A stretch of DNA of 8,586 nucleotides from positions 1-8,586 of the forward strand of contig CBHWED010000146.1 in NCBI GenBank assembly GCA_966112795.1, given 5' to 3'. Position 1 is the first letter of the stretch; every line of letters begins with the position of its first letter. A program made the position numbers and the translations under genes. Below, one piece after another: positions 1 through 6,493 of this stretch. The DNA comes from Croceibacterium_A sp966112795 (GTDB lineage Bacteria > Pseudomonadota > Alphaproteobacteria > Sphingomonadales > Sphingomonadaceae). The notes beneath the pieces are model-generated. The model did no database searches. It had not been told where the DNA came from and was given only the letters and a program-made list of their open reading frames with translations.

Positions 1-2090
1 ACCAGACTGAGGTTGGCGACGCAGGTCTCGCCGCCGTCGAGCATCAGGCTCAGCGCGCGCTCGCCGGTGCGCTCGTGGGCGCGGATGAAGTGGTCGCAGT
101 AGAGCCGGAACGGCGCATTTTCGACATCGTGGTGCGAGCGCGTGGCGAACACGAAGGCGCCGCCGCAGCCGTAGATCTCCTGCCCGATCTTCCCCGGATT
201 CTGCCCGTCGGCGTAGAGGTCCTCGAGCGGGAACGACAGCTCGGGGGCGAGCGTGCCGCTCTGATGCTCGCCCTGGTGCAGGATGTCCTTGGGCAGCGCG
301 TCGGGGAAGTAGAACCACGCGCGGTCGATCGCGTACTTGCAGTATTCGCCGATCAGCATGCGCACGGCCGGCTCAAGGTTCGGCCCGGCCTGCGCGAGGT
401 ATTCCTCGAACCCGGCGAAGCTTTCGAAGCACTCGTACATCGCCATGTAGGGCGCGTCGTGCAGGCAGCTCACGCCGAGGAAGTTGCGGTAGTTCGCCGC
501 CGCGCCGATCTCGGACTCCCACAGGATCGTGTTGTGGAAGAACCCGGCGAGGTAGGCGTAGCTCTGGCGCAGGTAGCTCGCGTCGTCGGTGATCCGCCAC
601 AGCCTGAGGCAGGCGACCGCGCCCCAGCTGGTCAGATTGGCCTGGTAGAGCAAGTCGAAGCGCAGCTCCTTGGCCTTGTCGATCGCCTTGCGCGCTTCCT
701 GGACGTAGCGGTCCTCGCCGGTCAGCTCGAAGCACTGCAACATCACGTAAGCGTAGATCCCGCCGACATCGGTCTGCCCGAAGCGCTCGTCGCCGCGCGC
801 CTTCTCGACCACCGCGAAATCGTTGATGCCGTACTTGATCGGCCAGGCGTAATCGAAATGGTGCGCCGCCTCGATGCCGTAATCGACCGACTTGAACAGC
901 AGCTCCTTCGCCTCTGCACTCCCGCGCAGCGCCAGCCGGCCGAGGTTGAGCAGCGGATGATAGAGATACCACGAATCGACTTCGTCGTTGTTCTTCTCCT
1001 CCGGGTCGACGTCGGGCAGGAAGCGGCGGAAGGTCCCCACCTTGGAGTCGTAGAACCGCGCGACGCCCTTCATCAGCGTCTTCGCCAGCGGAACCGGCTC
1101 GTCGCGCCACATGCCGTATTCGTGCAGCGCGTGGATCACCGAGAGCTGGACCATCACGTCGGGCACTTCGCCTTCGACATAGGGCATCACGTAGAGATCG
1201 CCCTCGTGGCGCTCGGTCGCCTGGGGTGCCCCGACAAGATCCTTCAGCGTGCGCTCGGCACGCCACGGCCAGTCGCGGTATTCGACTTCGGGACGGTCGA
1301 TCACGAGATAGGCGACACCGAGCATTTGCAGGAACTGGCGCGCCATCTCCTGCTCGTTGTCGCCGGCCCACTCGCGCAGCACGAGGATCGCGTCGGACAG
1401 CACGATCTCCTCGCCTTCCTTGAGCTGGCACCCCTCACCCGCCTGCCGGCTGTCGGGGGTCGGCGGCTGGTAACCGAGCTCGGGCCATTCGCCGCCGACG
1501 ACCGCGTCGGGCTTGGTCCCGGTGGCGAGGAAATAGGGATTGAGCGCGGTCAGGTTCTGGAAATAGAGCGCGCTGCCGAACGCGGGCTCGCCGAGCCGGA
1601 AATAGACCATGCCGGCGTTGACCCCGCGCTGGGCGGCCTCGACGTTACCCTTGGTGCGCAGCGGGTCGTCGCCCGGCCCGAGCGGATAGAGGTCGCGCGG
1701 CAGGTAGGGCAGTCGCATCGGCGACGCGGGCGTGAAGCGCGTGGTCACCCGCAGCCGGTGCAATCCGGCGCCGCTCGCGGAAAAGCACAGCTCGTGGCGG
1801 CCGAGCGTGCTTTCGACCTCGAGCCGCAGCGCTTCCTCGGGCTCGCCCGGAATCTTGCGGCAAGTGAAGTCGACTCCGCTGAGATAGGCCGCGCGCAGCG
1901 CCAGCCCGCCGCGGCCCTCGCGGCGTACGAGGCACCAGATCGAATCGCGTCCCCGGCAAACCTCGGCCTCGAGATCGCCGAACGTGAACCGTGCGAGCCG
2001 CTTCATCGTGCCGCCGCGCAACTCTTCGCGCAGGGCCAGGACGAAGGGGCTTGCGGGCGCGGTTTTCTGGCGTGCGAGCGTTTCAGTCAT
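1..2090 (-). CDS. Large uncharacterised protein, probable alpha/alpha-toroid fold, 3' end cut off by the window
   Basis: The minus-strand frame from ATG at 2090-2088 stays open for 696 complete codons to the left edge with no stop, so the C-terminus is missing. I do not recognise the family. Residues about 30-265 look rich in beta strands (e.g. FTFGDLEAEVCRG). Residues about 300-600 contain repeated amphipathic helices with aromatic and acidic loop motifs (NNDEVDSWYLYHPLLNLGRL near 367-386; GGIYAYVMLQCFELTGEDRY near 443-462), which resembles the alpha/alpha toroids of six-hairpin glycosidases and polysaccharide lyases. There is no signal peptide or membrane segment, so it is probably cytoplasmic. 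A carbohydrate-active role is a guess from fold appearance only. The start has no clear Shine-Dalgarno; an in-frame ATG at 2006 (MKRLARFTFG) is an alternative. Base composition and codon use match the neighbours. The coding call is strong; the function is open. Confidence 0.8.
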   Translation of the reverse strand, partial: MTETLARQKTAPASPFVLALREELRGGTMKRLARFTFGDLEAEVCRGRDSIWCLVRREGRGGLALRAAYLSGVDFTCRKIPGEPEEALRLEVESTLGRHELCFSASGAGLHRLRVTTRFTPASPMRLPYLPRDLYPLGPGDDPLRTKGNVEAAQRGVNAGMVYFRLGEPAFGSALYFQNLTALNPYFLATGTKPDAVVGGEWPELGYQPPTPDSRQAGEGCQLKEGEEIVLSDAILVLREWAGDNEQEMARQFLQMLGVAYLVIDRPEVEYRDWPWRAERTLKDLVGAPQATERHEGDLYVMPYVEGEVPDVMVQLSVIHALHEYGMWRDEPVPLAKTLMKGVARFYDSKVGTFRRFLPDVDPEEKNNDEVDSWYLYHPLLNLGRLALRGSAEAKELLFKSVDYGIEAAHHFDYAWPIKYGINDFAVVEKARGDERFGQTDVGGIYAYVMLQCFELTGEDRYVQEARKAIDKAKELRFDLLYQANLTSWGAVACLRLWRITDDASYLRQSYAYLAGFFHNTILWESEIGAAANYRNFLGVSCLHDAPYMAMYECFESFAGFEEYLAQAGPNLEPAVRMLIGEYCKYAIDRAWFYFPDALPKDILHQGEHQSGTLAPELSFPLEDLYADGQNPGKIGQEIYGCGGAFVFATRSHHDVENAPFRLYCDHFIRAHERTGERALSLMLDGGETCVANLSL

Positions 2091-2392
2091 GCGGCTCGAA
2101 CACAGCGCGCGGCTCGCCGGTTCCGCGGCTAACATCGATCAGTCACGCCCGCCGCGCTTCGCTCCACGCCGGAGCAAAATCCGTTTTCCTACATGCCATG
2201 GCACACGGCATAGGCGCGGGGACGACGCCTCCGTAGCTCACCCCAGTCCCCGACTGTCGTCTCGTTGGCTTTAGCGGAGTTTCGCCTGCGAACCGCATCC
2301 ACCGCGTCAACTGTGTCAACTTCGTTCAGTCTCGACAGTACGATTCTGAACGCCTAGGGCCGGGGACGACACGCAAACAGGGTGCTCGTCGC
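2091..2392. other. Intergenic region between two divergent genes
   Basis: This 302-base stretch separates the start of the left-edge gene (minus) from the GST-like gene (plus), so it should carry promoters for both. Its GC content is visibly lower than the flanking genes, and frames crossing it do not give recognisable protein. It holds a tandem GTCAAC repeat at 2306-2320, a perfect 10-base palindrome TGCCATGGCA at 2194-2203 and a short GCTCC/GGAGC inverted repeat at 2161-2175. A -10-like TACGAT lies at 2339-2344 on the plus strand, but with no good -35 partner. I could not assign a promoter with confidence on either strand. Confidence 0.6.
2306..2320. repeat. Tandem 6-base direct repeat GTCAAC-TGT-GTCAAC
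   Basis: Two copies of GTCAAC occur at 2306-2311 and 2315-2320, separated by TGT, giving a 9-base period. Read on the minus strand this is GTTGAC-ACA-GTTGAC, which contains a perfect TTGACA hexamer (2319-2314), a sigma-70 -35 match. No convincing -10 hexamer lies 16-18 bases downstream on that strand. It may be a pair of regulator half-sites or chance. Confidence 0.4.
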
Positions 2393-3052
2393 GTGAAGCT
2401 GATCATCGGCAATCGGAACTACTCGAGCTGGTCGCTGCGCGGCTGGCTCGCCGCCAAGCAGTCGGGGCTCTCGTTCGAGGAGCTCACCGTGCACATCGAC
2501 GGTGACGACTGGCAGGTGATGAAGAAGCACGAGGGCGAGTTCCAGCCCTCGGCCGGCAAAGTCCCGGTGCTGTGGGACGGCGACGTCGTCGTGTGGGATT
2601 CGCTGGCGATCCTCGAATACCTCGCCGACAAGGTCGGGCGCGACCGCTTCTGGCCCAAGGACGACGCCGCGCGCGGCATGGCCCGGGCGATGGTCGCCGA
2701 GATGCACAGCTCGTACCTCGCGCTCAGGCGGCTGTGCCCGATGAACATCCGCAAGCGCATCGACGGGCTCACGCTGACCGAGGATGCGCGCGCCGACATC
2801 GTCCGCATGCTCGGGCTGTGGGCCGAAGCGCGCGCGCGGTTCGGCAAGGGCGGGCCGTTCCTGTTCGGCACCTTCAGCGCGGCCGACATCTTCTACGCCC
2901 CGGTGGTGACCCGGTTCGTGACCTATTCGATCGGCGTGCCCGGCTTCGCGCAGACCTACATGCAGGCGGTGTGGGAGCACCCGTGGATGCAGGAATGGGT
3001 CCAGGCCGCCGAGGACGAGCAGTGGGTCATCGAGCAGTTCGAGGTCGCCTGA
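2393..3052 (+). CDS. Glutathione S-transferase family protein
   Basis: This 219-residue protein has the length and layout of a cytosolic GST. The N-terminal thioredoxin-like domain (about 1-80) starts MKLIIGNRNYSSWSLRGWL, with a serine-rich catalytic-site region at residues 11-14. It carries the cis-proline motif VPVL (57-60, Pro58) and the glutathione-contacting acidic-Ser pair Asp69-Ser70 in VWDSLAILEYL. The C-terminal helical domain has the N-capping box Ser162-x-x-Asp165 in FSAADIFYAP. The NxNYSSWSLRxW start is typical of a bacterial GST subgroup whose substrates are mostly unknown, so conjugation, isomerase or peroxidase activity cannot be chosen. The start is GTG at 2393; no in-frame ATG fits the family N-terminus, and only a weak AGGG lies at 2380-2383. 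It faces the cupin gene tail to tail. Confidence 0.93.
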   Translation: MKLIIGNRNYSSWSLRGWLAAKQSGLSFEELTVHIDGDDWQVMKKHEGEFQPSAGKVPVLWDGDVVVWDSLAILEYLADKVGRDRFWPKDDAARGMARAMVAEMHSSYLALRRLCPMNIRKRIDGLTLTEDARADIVRMLGLWAEARARFGKGGPFLFGTFSAADIFYAPVVTRFVTYSIGVPGFAQTYMQAVWEHPWMQEWVQAAEDEQWVIEQFEVA

Positions 3053-3056
3053 CGCG

Positions 3057-3518
3057 CTATTCCTTGGGCGGATAGGGCGTGCCGTCCTTGTGCAGGTAGC
3101 CTTCGGGCGCGAACCGCAAGTCGATGTCGGGGTACTCGCCGTGGTCGCGCTCGGCGTCGCCGGCGCTGATGCAGATCATCGCGCAGTCGGCCTCGCTGCG
3201 GTTCTGCAGGTGGTGCCCGTTGCGCACGCCCTTGGGCCAGGCGGCGACGTCGCCCGCGCGCAGCACGGTCTCGCCGTCGTTCTCGACCAGCACCGCCTCG
3301 CCCGAGAGCATGACCAGCAGCTCGTCCTCCTCGGCATGCCAGTGGCGCTGCGAGCTCCACGCGCCGGGCTTAAGCACGACGTGGCTCGCGCCGAGCGCGG
3401 TCAGCCCGCCGACCGGCGCCAGCCGGCGCCACCAGCGGCCCGCCACGTCGCGATCGTAGGGGGCGGGGTAGCCGGTGCGGTTGGCTTGCGGAATCGCCTC
3501 GAGATCGATCTTGGGCAT
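3057..3518 (-). CDS. Small single-domain cupin protein
   Basis: This 153-residue protein is a single cupin beta-barrel, probably metal-binding. Cupin motif 1 is complete: Gly52, then His59-x-His61, Glu66 and Gly73 (pattern G-x6-HxH-x4-E-x6-G). Motif 2 follows with Gly89, Pro95, Gly97, His102/His103 and Asn106. His59, His61, Glu66 and one of His102/103 are the expected metal ligands. The substrate is unknown; relatives include sugar isomerases, dioxygenases and uncharacterised stress or sugar-binding cupins. I chose ATG 3518 (MPKIDLEAIP) because GGAG at 3525-3528 lies 6 bases upstream, whereas the ATG at 3524 directly abuts that site. A longer open frame reaching 3671 would overlap dapE and adds residues unlike the family. 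It diverges from dapE, with 52 bases between starts, and its stop lies 4 bases from the GST-like gene's stop. Confidence 0.9.
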   Translation of the reverse strand: MPKIDLEAIPQANRTGYPAPYDRDVAGRWWRRLAPVGGLTALGASHVVLKPGAWSSQRHWHAEEDELLVMLSGEAVLVENDGETVLRAGDVAAWPKGVRNGHHLQNRSEADCAMICISAGDAERDHGEYPDIDLRFAPEGYLHKDGTPYPPKE

Positions 3519-3524
3519 GAGCAT

Positions 3525-3528
3525 CTCC
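3525..3528 (-). promoter_or_regulatory. Ribosome binding site of the cupin gene
   Basis: GGAG on the minus strand is separated from ATG 3518 by 6 bases (ATGCTC), an ideal spacing that decides between the two nearby ATG codons. It sits beside a short inverted repeat CCAGC-G-GCTGG at 3527-3537, which could partly fold over it. Confidence 0.6.
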
Positions 3529-3570
3529 AGCGGCTGGTCAGTGCGTCGTGCCTCGTCTACCGCGCTGGCG

Positions 3571-4704
3571 ATGGGAAACTCCAGTGATGTCGTCGCGCTC
3601 GCCGAACGGCTGATCGCCTGCGAAAGCGTGACCCCCGCGCGCGGCGAGGTGTTCGACGTGTTCGAAGCCATGCTCGCGCCGCTCGGGTTCGAGGTCCACC
3701 GCTTCGTCGCCGGCGAGGCGCCCGACGGCCCGGTCGAGAACTGCCTCGCGATCCGCCGCGGGCCCGCGGGCAGCCGCCACTTCGCGTTTGCCGGCCACCT
3801 CGACGTGGTCCCCGCCGGCGAAGGCTGGACCAGCGGCGCATTCGCGCCCGAGCGGCGCGGCGGCCTGCTCTACGGCCGCGGCGCCTGCGACATGAAGAGC
3901 TCGATCGCGGCGATGGTCGCGGCCGTGGCCGAAGTGCCCGCCGAAGCCGGCACCGTGAGCTTCATCATCACCGGCGACGAGGAAGGCCCCGCCGTCTACG
4001 GCACGCGCGCGCTGATCGAGCGCATCCGCGAGCGCGGCGAGATTCCCGACATGTGCCTCGTCGGCGAGCCGACCTCGGTGGCACGGCTCGGCGACGTGGT
4101 GAAGCCGGGCCGGCGCGGCTCGGTCAACGTCTGGCTCGAGATCGAAGGGCGCGAGGGCCACGTCGCTTACCCGCACCTGGCCGACAACCCGATCCCGCGG
4201 CTGGTCGCGCTGCTCGCCGAGCTCGACGCGCTCGTGCTCGATGAGGGCACCGAGTGGTTCCAGCCGTCGAACCTCGAAATCACCGAGATCGAGGTCGGCA
4301 ACCGCGCGACCAACGTGATCCCGGCGGTGGCCCGCGCGCGCATCTCGATCCGCTTCAACGACCTGCACAGCGGCGCCGAGCTCGGCGAGCGCATTGCCGC
4401 GATCGCCGCGCGCCACGGCGCCACCGCACGGCCGGTGGTCTCGGGCGAATCCTACCTGACTCCGCCCGGCGCGCTGTCGGACATCGTCATCGCGGCGATC
4501 GCGGCCGAGACCGGCGTCGCGGCCGAGCTCTCGACCAGCGGCGGCACCTCGGACGCGCGGTTCCTCAAGGACTTGTGCCCGGTGATCGATTTCGGCCCGC
4601 CCAACGCGACGATGCACAAGCGCGACGAGGCGGTCGCGCTCGACGACCTCGCGGCGCTCGTGCGCATCTACCGGCGGATCGCGCTGGCCGCGCTCGCCCG
4701 GTAA
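3571..4704 (+). CDS. dapE: Succinyl-diaminopimelate desuccinylase
   Basis: DapE hydrolyses N-succinyl-LL-2,6-diaminopimelate to LL-diaminopimelate and succinate in the cytoplasm, in the succinylase branch of lysine and peptidoglycan precursor synthesis. The 377-residue product has the normal family length. The dinuclear zinc M20 signature is intact: His75 and Asp77 in FAGHLDVVPAG, bridging Asp107 in YGRGACDMKSS, catalytic base Glu137 with Glu138 in TGDEEGP, Glu166 in GEPTS and His349 in ATMHKRDE. The dimerisation-domain motif GHVAYPHLADNPIPR (196-210) and SGGTSDARF (323-331) are typical of DapE rather than ArgE. The start at ATG 3571 (MGNSSDVVALAERL) matches where relatives begin; the frame extends upstream to 3475, but that part overlaps the cupin gene and is not family-like. 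No clear Shine-Dalgarno is seen. It diverges from the cupin gene and reads toward the symporter. Confidence 0.96.
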   Translation: MGNSSDVVALAERLIACESVTPARGEVFDVFEAMLAPLGFEVHRFVAGEAPDGPVENCLAIRRGPAGSRHFAFAGHLDVVPAGEGWTSGAFAPERRGGLLYGRGACDMKSSIAAMVAAVAEVPAEAGTVSFIITGDEEGPAVYGTRALIERIRERGEIPDMCLVGEPTSVARLGDVVKPGRRGSVNVWLEIEGREGHVAYPHLADNPIPRLVALLAELDALVLDEGTEWFQPSNLEITEIEVGNRATNVIPAVARARISIRFNDLHSGAELGERIAAIAARHGATARPVVSGESYLTPPGALSDIVIAAIAAETGVAAELSTSGGTSDARFLKDLCPVIDFGPPNATMHKRDEAVALDDLAALVRIYRRIALAALAR

Positions 4705-4712
4705 GGCCTGGA

Positions 4713-4734
4713 GGGGCGGCGCTCGACCGCTCCC
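4713..4734 (+). terminator. Weak GC-rich hairpin after dapE
   Basis: GGGGCGG at 4713-4719 can pair with CCGCTCCC at 4727-4734, with one bulged T, starting 8 bases after the dapE stop. There is no T-run after it, so it is not a standard intrinsic terminator. It may be an attenuating or RNA-stabilising stem between dapE and the symporter gene, or chance in GC-rich DNA. Confidence 0.2.
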
Positions 4735-4765
4735 GATTGCTCAGCTACCCTCGTGACGAGGAAGT

Positions 4766-4772
4766 GAGGGAG
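4766..4772 (+). promoter_or_regulatory. Ribosome binding site of the symporter gene
   Basis: GAGGGAG lies 7 bases before ATG 4780. It is one of the stronger Shine-Dalgarno sequences in the window and supports that start. Confidence 0.65.
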
Positions 4773-4779
4773 TGCCGCG

Positions 4780-6126
4780 ATGAGCACCGATGCCGAAGAG
4801 ATCGTGCAGCAGGCGGCCCCGATCGGCCACGGCGGGTTGCAGTGGCGCATCCTGATCGGCTTCGTGCTCGGCCTCGTCGGCGGCCTGCTCGCCTATACCT
4901 TCGCGCGCGATGCGGCGTGGATCGAGTGGGTGGTGACTTACCTCACCGGGCCGATCGGGCAGATCTTCCTGCGCCTGCTGTTCATGCTGGTGATCCCGTT
5001 GCTGTTCTCGGCGCTGGTCATCGGCATCGCCGAGATGGGCGAGATCCGCGCGCTGCGGAAGATCGGCCTGCGGACACTCGCCTACACGGTGATCGTCTCG
5101 TCGATCGCGGTCGCGATCTCGCTCGCCGCGGTCAACCTGCTGCGCCCCGGCGGCGGGGTCGACCCGGCGGCGGCGCGGGAGCTGCTCGAGCAGGGCAAGG
5201 AAGGCGCCGCGAGCATCGTCGCCGCCTCGGCCGAGAGCGAGGCCGGGGTCAACGCCTTCGTCGCGATCGTGCCGAACAACATCATCGCGGCGATGAGCGC
5301 CAACGACATCCTCGCGGTGATGTTCTTCGCGCTGTTCTTCGGCATCGGCCTGCTGCTCGTGCAGACGCGGCGCACCACGGTGCTCAAGGATGCGATCGAA
5401 GGCATTTTCGAAGTCGCGATGAAGCTCATCGGCATCGTCATCCAGCTCGCGCCGATCGCGATCTTCTGCTTCATGTTCAACCTCTCGGCCCAGTTCGGCT
5501 GGGACCTCCTGGTCAAGCTCGCGGCCTATGTCGGCGTGGTCCTGCTCGCGCTCGGGCTGCAGATGTTCGTGGTGTTCCCGGCGATCCTCAAGCTGATCGG
5601 CAGGAAGAGCCCGATCGCGTTCTTCCGCGAGACGCGCGAGGCGAGCGTGATGGCGTTCTCGACCGCGAGCTCGAACGCCACGCTGCCGACTTCGCTGCGC
5701 ATCGCCGAAAGCGAGCTCCGGCTGCCGCCGAAGATCTCGCGCTTCGTGCTGACGATCGGCGCCACCGCCAACCAGAACGGCACGGCGATGTTCGAAGGCG
5801 TCACGGTGCTGTTCCTCGCGCAGTTCTTCGGCGTCGAGCTCGGGCTCGGCGACCAGCTGTTCGTGATGCTCGTGTGCATCCTCGCCGGGGTCGGCACCGC
5901 GGGGGTGCCCGGCGGTTCGCTGCCGGTGATCGCGCTGATCCTCGCCGGGGTCGGCGTGCCGCCCGAGGGGATCGGGCTGATCCTCGGGGTCGACCGCTTC
6001 CTCGACATGTGCCGCACGACGCTCAACGTCGTCGGAGACCTCGTCGCCGCGCAGACGATCAGCACGCTGAGCGCGAAGGATCAGCTGTCCGAGGCGGGCC
6101 TGATCACGCGCACCGGGACGAACTGA
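4780..6126 (+). CDS. Dicarboxylate/amino acid:cation symporter (DAACS family)
   Basis: This 448-residue inner-membrane protein belongs to the glutamate/aspartate/C4-dicarboxylate transporter family (GltP, DctA, archaeal GltPh). Hydrophobic segments fit the eight-helix, two-hairpin fold: early helices at about 24-41, 57-87 and 96-120, a polar loop at about 121-160, hairpin 1 with ASSNATLPTSL (296-306), TM7 about 320-350, hairpin 2 with AGVPGGS (374-380) and TM8 about 395-428. TM8 keeps the substrate and sodium residues of GltPh by motif alignment: Asp405, Asp409, Arg412, Asn416 and Asp420 in DRFLDMCRTTLNVVGD. The retained Arg412 suggests an acidic substrate. The TM7 motif, usually NMDGT or NLDGT, reads NQNGT (331-335), replacing an aspartate that helps bind sodium in GltPh. 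The gene follows dapE by 75 bases and may be co-transcribed. Its last 46 bases overlap the convergent gene downstream. Confidence 0.94.
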   Translation: MSTDAEEIVQQAAPIGHGGLQWRILIGFVLGLVGGLLAYTFARDAAWIEWVVTYLTGPIGQIFLRLLFMLVIPLLFSALVIGIAEMGEIRALRKIGLRTLAYTVIVSSIAVAISLAAVNLLRPGGGVDPAAARELLEQGKEGAASIVAASAESEAGVNAFVAIVPNNIIAAMSANDILAVMFFALFFGIGLLLVQTRRTTVLKDAIEGIFEVAMKLIGIVIQLAPIAIFCFMFNLSAQFGWDLLVKLAAYVGVVLLALGLQMFVVFPAILKLIGRKSPIAFFRETREASVMAFSTASSNATLPTSLRIAESELRLPPKISRFVLTIGATANQNGTAMFEGVTVLFLAQFFGVELGLGDQLFVMLVCILAGVGTAGVPGGSLPVIALILAGVGVPPEGIGLILGVDRFLDMCRTTLNVVGDLVAAQTISTLSAKDQLSEAGLITRTGTN

Positions 6127-6479
6127 CCGAGCCCGCAACGCGGCCCGCGCACGCCCGCGCCGGTCTGGATCACCGCGATCGTGTCGACCGAGCACAAGTT
6201 GCCGGTGCTGACCTCGTAGGCGAAGCGCCGCTCGAAGCCGAGCTGCGGGCAGCGATTGGGCAGCGTGTTGCGGAACACGTCGCCGCCGGTCAGGTGGAAG
6301 TCGATCGTGAAATCGTCGTGCACCACGGTGTTGCGGATGCGCGAGGCGAGGATGCAATTGACCGGCTCGCCGAGCACTTCGACCGCCGGTGCGCGGCTCT
6401 GGCCGGCGCTCTCGGGTTTCTCGGCACAGGCTGCGCACAGCGGCACGATCGCTGCGGCAAGGACAAGGGCTTGCTTCAT
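6081..6479 (-). CDS. Small exported cysteine-containing protein, DUF6491-like
   Basis: The 132-residue product begins MKQALVLAAAIVPLCAAC, a signal peptide with one lysine and a hydrophobic core. Cys18 follows Ala-Ala, so it could be a lipoprotein, but position -3 is Cys instead of the usual Leu; ordinary cleavage is equally possible. The mature part has four cysteines (42, 77, 96, 115), enough for two periplasmic disulfides. Motifs such as RNTLPNRCPQLG and LCSVDTIAV resemble a family of small proteobacterial exported proteins I recall as DUF6491; this assignment is tentative and the function unknown. The start at ATG 6479 is supported by GGGAG at 6487-6491, 7 bases upstream. The gene lies 14 bases after nth, so it is probably the last gene of the dapB cluster. 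Its final 14 codons and stop overlap the symporter's 3' end on the other strand. Confidence 0.82.
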   Translation of the reverse strand: MKQALVLAAAIVPLCAACAEKPESAGQSRAPAVEVLGEPVNCILASRIRNTVVHDDFTIDFHLTGGDVFRNTLPNRCPQLGFERRFAYEVSTGNLCSVDTIAVIQTGAGVRGPRCGLGQFVPVRVIRPASDS

Positions 6480-6486
6480 CGTCTCT

Positions 6487-6491
6487 CTCCC
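6487..6491 (-). promoter_or_regulatory. Ribosome binding site of the small exported protein gene
   Basis: GGGAG on the minus strand lies 7 bases before ATG 6479 and 2 bases after the nth stop. It fits independent translation initiation within the same transcript as nth. Confidence 0.65.
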
Positions 6492-6493
6492 AG

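Noticed and set aside
75..2132. 685-codon open frame on the plus strand
   Set aside because: It is the antisense shadow of the large minus-strand gene. Its protein is dominated by Arg, Ala, Val, Glu and Leu with no domain pattern, while the minus frame gives normal protein composition.
2161..2175. GCTCC-ACGCC-GGAGC hairpin before AAAAT
   Set aside because: The stem is only 5 base pairs. There is no T-run downstream on the plus strand, and on the minus strand the T-run precedes the stem, so it is not an intrinsic terminator in either direction.
2194..2203. Perfect palindrome TGCCATGGCA
   Set aside because: Ten bases is short for a regulator site and there is no second copy or supporting promoter. 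It is noted but not called.
2231..2300. tRNA-like start CCGTAGCTCA
   Set aside because: GTAGCTCA at 2233-2240 resembles the start of a tRNA D-arm, but there is no matching D-stem closure, no TTCGA T-loop at the right distance and no pairing acceptor stem.
3057..3671. Longer form of the cupin gene starting at 3671
   Set aside because: The extra 51 residues overlap dapE coding sequence and look unlike cupins. A well-spaced GGAG supports the start at 3518.
3538..4617. 359-codon open frame on the minus strand opposite dapE
   Set aside because: dapE is intact on the plus strand with all metal ligands. The antisense frame is low-complexity Arg/Ala/Asp sequence.
4749..4761. CCTCG-TGA-CGAGG inverted repeat before the symporter RBS
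   Set aside because: It has a 5-base stem with a 3-base loop. Such repeats are frequent in this base composition and it has no T-run or known operator match.
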